A stretch of DNA of 64,000 nucleotides. Source: Ceratotherium simum simum. Its lineage: Eukaryota; Chordata; Mammalia; Perissodactyla; Rhinocerotidae. The DNA is taken from the NCBI RefSeq assembly GCF_000283155.1, contig NW_004454180.1:16671909-16735908 (forward strand). Reading direction: 5' to 3'. Shown piece after piece: positions 56,915 through 64,000 of the stretch (position 1 is the first letter of the stretch; every line of letters starts with the position of its first letter). A program made the position numbers and the translations under genes. The notes under the pieces were generated by a model, which saw nothing but the letters and a program-made list of their open reading frames with translations, was not told the origin of the DNA and ran no database searches.

Positions 56915-58224
56915 CCCCTCTTCTCTGAAGTTGTGGGTGCTGGCTGGCCACGGGACCCAGCCTGATCCGTCCTCATAGCTTTTAAAGGACGATGCATGAG
57001 AGCCTGGTGCATGATGGGGGAGCTCAGGGAGGGGAAGAGGGTGACCATGACCAAGGTCATCACAAGTTCAGCACGGCCTCCGTTCCTGGACACGTCTTCC
57101 CTCTGCTTGTTTACCTCCATGGGAATTTGTCAAAACTGTTCACAGCAGCAGTCAGGCTCCCCTCTAGAAATAACAAAGAAAGAGCAAATGGCAGGAGTAG
57201 AAAATCTTTGAGGGAAAGACAGCTATACAAGTTCCACAGTAATTCAAGGAGATAAAGGGATCCACAAGACCCCCATCGCTCAAGCGGTTTTCCCAGGCCC
57301 TGACTACTTGTCAGCTTGTGGTGTCCATCCCCACGTTCCCAGCATTCCTTTTCTCCCCAGGATAACAATGGAAATGCACCAGCTTCCAGGGCAGGGCTTG
57401 GCTGCCGTGTTCTCTGTGCGGCATGTGGCACCAGCACACCAGTGGTTTCCCTGGAGCGCGTCCAGGAAATGTGAGAAAGTGCGCAAGGCATCCGCACCCC
57501 ACTACCTGGAATTGAACGTTTTCGTGACGTTCTGCCCACTGTTCCTTTACATAGTCACTGGGTGCAGATACTCTGCAGGTGCAAAGACATTAAGCTTTCG
57601 TCCCCATCCAGCTGCTGGGATAGGATGGTGGGCATACAGACAGTGGAGAGAGTTACCAACTCTGAATGTGCTGGAAACCTTCTGCATTTTAGTTTAGTTT
57701 TTAGTAAATAGCTCAGATCATCGGCCATGAATTGGGACAGGATGGCAGGCTTCTGGAAGCCGAATACCCCACGCAGTGCCATCCAGGGGGATCTGGGGGA
57801 AGGGCGTCTGTCTGTGCAGCCATGTTTAGCATCTCCAGCCAAGTGAGGGGCCCTCTGCTTCCCGTATAGTAAACATGCGTTTGAATCCCTGTAGAGAACT
57901 TTGTTGCTTTGTTGGGGCGTAGCAGAGAGCGTGTGTGGGGAGCACACCACCCCTCACTTCCAGCTCTGGGTCTCCTCTGGGGTTGCTCAGTGAAGACTGG
58001 ACCCAAGTGTGTTTTTCAGCTGGATGGACCGCCACTTGAAAAATCTCTAGCAGCCCCTGCTATTTGTCCTGGAAGCCGACTGTCCTTTTCTTCCTGGAGG
58101 GGCCTCCCAGACCTGTAGGGTGACATGCGGGGGACAGCTTGTGGGCCAGGCCTCTAGGGAAGGAGGGTTCTTCTGGGACTTGGCCTTGCCCTGGGAAGGT
58201 GACCAGGAGCTGGGCAGGGGCTGG
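56915..58224. other. Unique sequence, no gene recognised
   Basis: No repeat family seen. Frames of 129-142 codons on opposite strands at 57111-57697 overlap and have no motif. Confidence 0.45.
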
Positions 58225-58335
58225 ATGGGGAGGAGGAAGTAGATGCAGGAGGTGGATGGAAGAGGGGGAGTTAGATGGGGAAGGCGGACGGGGGAGGGAG
58301 AGGGGGAAGGGAAGAGGGAGGGGGAGGGGGACCAG
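58225..58335 (+). repeat. Purine-rich G-run tract
   Basis: More than 100 bases of nearly pure purine with many runs of three to five G (58286-58330 most dense), able to satisfy a G-quadruplex pattern several times on the plus strand. Confidence 0.85.
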
Positions 58336-58499
58336 CAAGGAAGGATGGCAGGGGTGGCGGCATTTCCAGTCCCAGGCAGGCGAGCCCTGGGACAGGCCTG
58401 ACAGGCCCCGTCTCCTTCACGCCCCGATTTTCTGTGACTTAAGCGCCAAATAGGACAGTAGAGGCAAACCCCTCAGGACAGCACAGAAGGAAACAAAAT

Positions 58500-58800
58500 C
58501 CACATTTGGTGATAGCTGAGGCGCCGGTAGGGACAGCGGCCCCCAGAGGCGGAGGCTCAGGGTGGGGCACCTTCACTCCGGGAAGCCTGACTGCCCTGCC
58601 CACGCGCCCCTACGGCGCCCAGACTCAGCCAGGTCACAGGGCTCAGGGCAGGTGTGGGCGGTGCTCCCCCCAATACAGATACCGCAGGCGCCGGGGCCGG
58701 TGTGGTGTGGCGGCTCTGACGTCTGGCTCTGTGGAGTAGAGGCTGCCGCTGGTTCCTCTGCACTGAGGTCCTTAAGTAGCACGGCCTCCCCTGGGAAGCG
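58500..58800. promoter_or_regulatory. CpG-enriched patch
   Basis: I count 19 CpG in 300 bases at about two-thirds GC, just around the usual island threshold. No promoter element or downstream coding exon is identified. Confidence 0.25.
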
Positions 58801-59536
58801 GCCTTGGTGCCTCTCTCAAGAGTTCCTCCCAGTTTGGGATGGAACTGCCCAGGTGGGGGGAAGCTACGGGCCTGTGGAGTGATGAAAGTCCCCTTTGCAG
58901 GGTAAATTCCACTCCTTAGCTGGATTGGGGGGAGGGAGCAGTGAAGCCTCAGAGCAAGCTGGACCCTGACATCCTCATCTCTCTAGACAAAATTCGGGCG
59001 GGCCCTGAGCGGTCTGTGCTAGGAGAGGGCTGGGGAGGAAGCATTGGGCCTGGAAACGTGCGAATGCTGTAGGACATTAAACACTTTCATTCCGAGTGGC
59101 AGAGCACCTCCCAAGCCCACGTGGGGCCACTATTGTTTCCAGGTCCGGAAGGGCTGGCTCGAGGGAGCAGGCGGAGGCCCCCATAAGGGGACGGACGTGG
59201 TCGGGGCTGACGGAGCTCCCCTCCACCTCCAAGCTGGGCTGAGCCCCAGAGCCCGGTGCTGACCTGGGCCGCAGTCACATGGAGTGGAAGTGGGGCTTGG
59301 GGCAGCAGCCGACAGCACATGTGTCCGGGCCTGTCTCTGGTGAGGCCGCGGAAAATCTGTCCAAATGTAGCCAGACTGGGGTGAGGTGGTCCCAGTAGTG
59401 TAACCGTGGCTCCATGGGCACACGGGAGCTGGGGGCCACGTGCTTTTGGCCTTCTGCTCCCTGACCAGCGTTTGCACCCACACAGCCCTGCCCTGCCCAG
59501 GGTGTTGCATCTGGGAGCCTCCTGTGAACTCTCATA
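58801..59536. other. Unique GC-rich sequence
   Basis: No gene recognised. The 230-codon minus frame 59087-59779 is half LTR and half GC-rich unique DNA. Confidence 0.45.
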
Positions 59537-60014
59537 TGCAGTTAATTTTATGTGTCTATTTAGCCGGGCTGCGGGGTATCCAGATATTTCATCCAACATG
59601 ATCCTGGTTGTGTCTATGAGGGTGTTTCTGGGTGAAACTAGCATTTGAATCAGTACACTGAATAATGCAGATAGCCCTCCCCCAGGTGGGTGGGCCTCAT
59701 CCGAGCAGTTGAAGGCATCAACAGAACAAAAGGCTGAGGAAGAGGGAACTTCTCTGGCCTGACTGCTGAGCTCAGACATGGGTCTTCTTCTGCCTTCAGG
59801 CTCTGACTCAAAGGCCGCCTCTTCTTGGGTCTCGAGTCTGTCAGCCTTCAGATTGGAACTACACCATCGGCTCTCCTGGGTTGTAGCTTACTGACTGCAG
59901 CTCTTGGGACCTGTTGGCCTCCATGATTACATGACCCAATTCCTTATACTGTATCTCTTTCTGGATGTGTATCTACACCTTACTGGCTCTGTTTCTCTGG
60001 GGACCCTGGCTAAT
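59537..60014 (-). mobile_element. Solo LTR, MLT2-type (ERVL), antisense
   Basis: 'gttaattttatgtgtctatttagcc', 'tgagggtgtttctgggtgaaactagcatttgaatcag', 'gtgggtgggcctcatccgagcagttgaaggc', 'aactacaccatcggctctcctgggt', and 'ggctctgtttctctggggaccctggctaata' are reverse-complement blocks of MLT2 LTRs. No ERVL internal sequence is adjacent. Confidence 0.8.
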
Positions 60015-61572
60015 ATTCTCGGTAATCTCCATCACTGAGATTCACGGCCCTCGGGCCTCCTCCCTGCTGGGACTTGGCACAAACATGCAAGGCTCCCCCC
60101 TGCTCCCCATGCTTAGGCATTAGGATGGGACAGTGGACAGCCTGGTCCTCATTGTCACCTTCCCTGTCACCTAATAACAAGGCACCAGTTCTGAGTGGGC
60201 AGCCCGTGCAGCCCCCGTCGTGGTGGGAGCAGCACTTAGAGGGAACCCTGCGTGTCTAAGGGCTTACAGAGGATTTTAAATCCCGGCCAGGACATTTGTG
60301 CTCTCTGATGACACCTAAGACTAGTTCAGGTTTTGTGGGGAAAGCTCAAAGTCCAGGAGCGTACTAGAGGACTTGAGACCTATTTTGGATGGAGAGTCGA
60401 GAGTCCTTTTATTCCTGCACATTGGAGTCTCGCATAATCTCAGCGACATATTCCCTGTGTGCTGGGGAAAGAAAGGAAAGATTGGCATCCACTAGATTTT
60501 TATTTTAAAGAGGTGCTAGTGCACCATGTGAGAGGGAGACAGCGAGATCTGTCTAAACCGGCAAACGGGACAACGTAAAAATCACAAATCGTGTTTGCAC
60601 CTGAAAGTTGGGGTGTGGGCGGTGGGCACAGCAGCATTCACACTGGGGAAAAGTGCTTGGAAATCCTTTCAGGAGCTGTGTGAGAGGGTCGCACACACCA
60701 CAGTGCGTCTATGCTATCTATGTTTGGTGACACTGCATTTCTAGAATCATCTGAAATTTGCGGGCACGTGGTGCAGTGAGCCCCAGAACGTGTGGTGATC
60801 CATGTAAACCTGGCTTCGAGTGAGAGGTGCGGCCCCGAGACGGCTTTCCCGACACTGCAGACAGCAGGAGCAGAGGTGGGAGGCTCCTGGGGCTCTGGGG
60901 ACACCATGGCCGTCAGGCCACAGTGAGCCCCAGAGCCGCCTGCACACAACGCGGAAGTCGAAGGGAAGGCCGGGCCGGTTCCATCTCCAGTTGCATCTGG
61001 ATGGAAAGCTCTGTGCGTTTTCTGTGGGTTTGCTGCCAGCGTCAGAGCTGAGGCCATCGCCGTCCTCAGAGCACCTCCCCGTCCTCCAGCACGCTGAGTT
61101 CACTCTCGCTGGCCGACCGCTCAGACGCCTCCCTTCCAGGAAATACAACAGGGGGAAGCGTGGCTTTGGCCTTGGTTACGCCCTTCCGGCAGCTTCCTCT
61201 AACCACCAACAAAGCGCCCATTTCGTGGGGCTGATGGCTCCTGATGGGCTGAGTCCCACTAAACAGGTTATGAGACAGGGCTGCTTTCCTGCGAGGTGAA
61301 AGGGCCGGGTCCTGGAGAGCTGGGGTGGCCCTTGATGTCCGGTGGATGACACAGTCCCTCCAGGAGGCTGCTGCTCTCGCAGGCTGGTCCCCACTGCGTG
61401 TCCTCCTGTCCTCTGCAGCCGCTGGTCCCACCACTGGGAGACACTGCCCGGGGGCTTCTGTCGGGAAAAGATGGACTTCCCTCCAGTCCACAGTCACTGC
61501 TTTCCACCTTCTGACATTTAAGAGGGAAATCTTGAGCTTGAGAGAATGGGGAGGGCACTGTGATGTGGCGTG
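60015..61572. other. Unique sequence, no gene recognised
   Basis: No repeat family or exon supported. Overlapping frames at 60747-61299 occur on both strands. Confidence 0.45.
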
Positions 61573-61738
61573 AACTGGTTCTCAAAGGGGGGTCCCAGGG
61601 AACGGGCTAGAAACCCACGTTCTTGGGTCCACACCCCTGCTGAGCGGGAGCCTTCAGGGTGGGCCCTGGGGGTCTGTGTTTAATGGCCCCCCAGGGGAGT
61701 CTGGTGCAAACAGGGCGGAGGAGCACTGGTGTGGCTGA
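61573..61738 (+). mobile_element. hAT-Charlie-type MITE
   Basis: 'ctggttctcaaaggggggtcccagg' at the left, 'ttcttgggtccacacccc', 'gtgggccctgggggtctgtgtttaatggccccccaggggagtctggtgc' and 'gcactg' at the right follow the same hAT MITE layout as at 38318. Confidence 0.75.
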
Positions 61739-61759
61739 TGGGACTTGAGGTGACACCTG

Positions 61760-62045
61760 GAGGGTCACCAGCTCTTCCTCGGCCCAGAATAGCCCTCCAT
61801 ACATCCCGCACATCCATCCCTTTTCCTGGGAGGCCCTGCGGGCTGCCCATCTTGTTATCTCTTCCCTATTGTCCTCGTTCACTGCACTCCATTTCTTTGA
61901 TAGGATGTATCACAATTTGTATTCACTTTATATGTTAACTTCATTGATTCTCGCCGACAAGTTCATCAGCTTGAAGGGTGGCCGGGCCATGTGCCTCAGT
62001 CACACCTCACACCGTGCCAGGCACAGAATATGAATGCATACACGA
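61760..62045 (+). mobile_element. L2 LINE 3' end, sense
   Basis: 'tatcacaatttgtattcactttatatgttaacttcattgattctcgccgacaagttcatcagcttgaaggg' and 'caccgtgccaggcacagaatatgaatgcata' match the L2 terminal region. Confidence 0.7.
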
Positions 62046-62299
62046 ACTTTCTTAGTTCCTCATCACAATTTGGAGATAGACTCTGCTTCAGAGAGCCGTG
62101 GCTGGGAGACAGCAGGCAGACCCTGGAACTCACCTAGCCAATGTCACTGTCTATCAGAGATCCCTGATAAGTGCTGGGGACCTTCCATTTCATCACACAA
62201 GGCAGGGAAATCTGCAGTGGGATAAAGGGCAGATGCACCCCTCAGGCCCCTTTGGGTCTCACTTGCCCCTAGGGAATTGCAGGTACAAACGTTGGGTTA

Positions 62300-62480
62300 C
62301 GGGAAAGCGCTGGGCTTGCGAGCTCGGAGACTGCATTTCAGATCCCTAACCTGATGCTTCTGATGTTGCCCCTTGGGGGATGGACTGAATTACTTGGACC
62401 TTCAGTTTCCTTTTCTTTAAAACAAGGTAATAAAAACGTCTCCCTTCCTTGGCTGTTGTGAAACACAGGCAAAATCTATG
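62300..62480 (+). mobile_element. MIR SINE
   Basis: 'ggacttgcgagctcggagactgcatttcagatcc', 'gacttcagtttccttttctttaaaacaaggtaataaaaacg' and 'cttggctgttgtgaaacac' follow the MIR order (approximate wording, diverged copy). Confidence 0.75.
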
Positions 62481-63769
62481 TTGCAGGCACAGTGCACGTT
62501 GACACAAAAGAGATGCTGGCTTCAAATCAGGTGCTGTGGATGAAGCTGCATCAGGATTCTAGAAACGGGAAGAACTATAGGCTGATGTCCCAGCCAGGCC
62601 TTGCAGGACGAGGAGGGATGGATAAGGGGACAGAGAAGAGGAAAAGGCACAAAACAGACAGGAGGAACAGCTTGCACAAAGCCAGATTTTGGGTGAAAGT
62701 GTGTTGAGGGCAGAGATGGGCACTAGGGGTGCCAGCCTTTCTGGAGGACGGGGTATGTGTTGGCGGAGTTGGGAAGACACAGTCTGGGAGGGACACTGGG
62801 GCCCCACTTAGTGCTCTACTGAATGGAGGCACACAGCGGAGGTCCCGGGAGGGTGGGCGAGGGGCTCTGATGGGATGTGGGCCCCCCGCAGATGGGGAGG
62901 TGGGCCAGGGTGAGCTTGGGGGGATGCAGTGGCAGACATGGTCTTGGTGAAGCAGTGGGAATACTGAGGGTCATCGGAGAGGAGTTCCAGAGAGGTAAAG
63001 GAGATGCCTTAGCAAGTGTAGAGGCAGGAGGATGAGGGATGGCCTCAGAGATACTGGCGGCTTCCCACACGGAGGACCCCAGAGATTACCTCAGGTCTGC
63101 AGGGCGACAGTGGACGCAGAGCTGACAGCGAGAGCAGTGTGGAATTTGTGTTGAGATCAGGGTGGGCCGTGCCAGCGTCAGCTGTCTGCAGACAATTGGA
63201 AATTTGGGTTTGAATTACAAGAAGAAATCAGGGCTAATGATGGAAAATTCTGGAATCTCTTGCATTGACTCCACACTTCAGTTTGGAGAGAATTGTCATA
63301 GTAACAACATTGAGTCTTCTGTCCCAAGAATCGGGTGTATCTCTCCATTTATTTAGGTTTTCCTTAATTTCTCTCAGTAATATTTTGTAGCTTTCAGTGT
63401 TAATTTTTAAATACTATGTACGTGTATTAATTTGATAAATTAAAAATTTTAAAAAGTGTTCGGATGAAATTACTTGGCTGGAAAATCTTAGCAGGCTCTG
63501 TAGGAGAAGCTACCCAGAATGCTTAGCTCTGACCAGAAGAAACGCGTCCTCCTTGTGGGACTGTCCACTCCGTGTCCCCTCTGCTCCGGAGCACACTGGG
63601 CCCCTCGTTGGAGCGTCTGCCCCCTTCGAGCACACTGACTGCCCGTGACCAGGCCCAGGTGTGGACGAAGCTAAATGGACAGTCTCATGACACAGCTCTT
63701 TCTGTGTTTGGTGACTGCGGACTCAGCGTTGCTTTGAAATGCAGGATGTTATGAGTCCCTCCTTCTAGA
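62481..63769. other. Unassigned sequence, part possibly antisense L2
   Basis: 'ggaggaacagcttgcacaaagcc' near 62660 and 'ggaatactgaggg...gaggagttccagag' near 62956 recall antisense L2, but the match is weak. 63350-63460 is AT-rich. No gene recognised. Confidence 0.35.
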
Positions 63770-64000
63770 AGTGTCTGTGGAGCCTGGCACTGCCCTGGGC
63801 TTCAGGGATAGATCACAGTGAGAGACGTGTGAGTAAGTAAACACCTGGGGGTTCAGTCTGTGACGAGCTGTCTGGAGAAGATCTCAGAGAGTGGTGATGG
63901 AGGGTGGTGGGAGGTCACGACAGGCCCCCGGGGTTGACCTCTGACCTGGGCCAGGGACACTCCCTCCCTGCAAGAGCACCTTTGGGGCATGAAGTAGCCC
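63770..64000 (-). mobile_element. L2 LINE 3' region, antisense, running off the window
   Basis: 'ctggcactgccctgggcttcagggatagatcacagtgag', 'gtgagtaagtaaacacctgg' and 'ctgtctggagaagatctcagagag' resemble the antisense L2 block (ggcactgttctaggcgctggggatacagcagtgaac...). Confidence 0.6.

Noticed and set aside
59087..59779. 230-codon minus frame
   Set aside because: Half of it is an antisense MLT2-type LTR and the rest is GC-rich DNA without motifs.
1..64000. Bacterial-type operons, CRISPR arrays, phage or toxin systems
   Set aside because: Mammalian SINE, LINE and LTR content throughout excludes a prokaryotic source. No direct-repeat/spacer array is present.

Overview
This window is mammalian nuclear DNA, almost certainly from a perissodactyl (horse, rhinoceros or tapir lineage). 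The main evidence is eleven copies of the tRNA-derived ERE SINE, which is restricted to that order. Their heads carry the GGCCGGCCC...GTGGCNTAGCGGTTAAGTG sequence and a B-box-like GGTTCGGATCC. Mammal-wide MIR, L2, L1, MaLR/ERVL LTR and hAT repeats form the older layer. I found no complete protein-coding gene, rRNA, tRNA gene, CRISPR array or bacterial-type operon. Almost all open frames are chance frames in GC-rich DNA, or frames through repeats.

Layout. 1-1.5 kb: GC-rich unique DNA. 1.5-2.5 kb: antisense L1 remnants split by an ERE. 2.5-4.9 kb: unique. 4.9-5.0 kb: short antisense L1 3' end. 5.0-7.8 kb: unique, lower-GC DNA that looks like conserved non-coding sequence. 7.8-8.0 kb: small DNA transposon. 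8.4-9.2 kb: ERE and L2. 10.0-12.0 kb: ERE and two antisense L1 3' ends, the second split by an ERE. 12-18.5 kb: unique, with MIRs and one candidate short coding exon near 16.4 kb. 18.6-20.2 kb: ERE, MIR, L2. 20.2-25.1 kb: unique. 25.1-27.5 kb: MIRs, a probable L2, and a decayed hAT/Charlie transposase fragment cut by an ERE. 28.4-33.4 kb: a sense L1 carrying five later insertions. 34-35.4 kb: old repeats. 36.2-41.7 kb: a cluster of long TG-, CA- and GA-rich blocks, a hAT MITE, an interrupted minus-strand reading frame and a MaLR LTR. 42.5-43.1 kb: antisense L1. 43-51.7 kb: mostly unique, with a small CpG-dense patch at 50.1-50.3 kb. 51.7-54 kb: EREs, MIR and a perfect 25-bp tandem duplication. 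54-59 kb: unique, with a 12-bp perfect hairpin, a MaLR LTR, a purine-rich G-run tract and a CpG-dense patch. 59.5-64 kb: MLT2-type LTR, hAT MITE, L2 and MIR.

Functionally this looks like intergenic or intronic DNA in a GC-rich isochore, with a few candidate regulatory stretches. The strongest coding hint is a 43-codon exon-like segment (16371-16499), which I cannot assign to a family. The most informative structures are transposon nests with readable target-site duplications, and two ERE insertions that appear to have carried extra 3' sequence. I see no evidence of a new multi-gene system. All repeat family names come from recognition of characteristic sequence, not from a database search.
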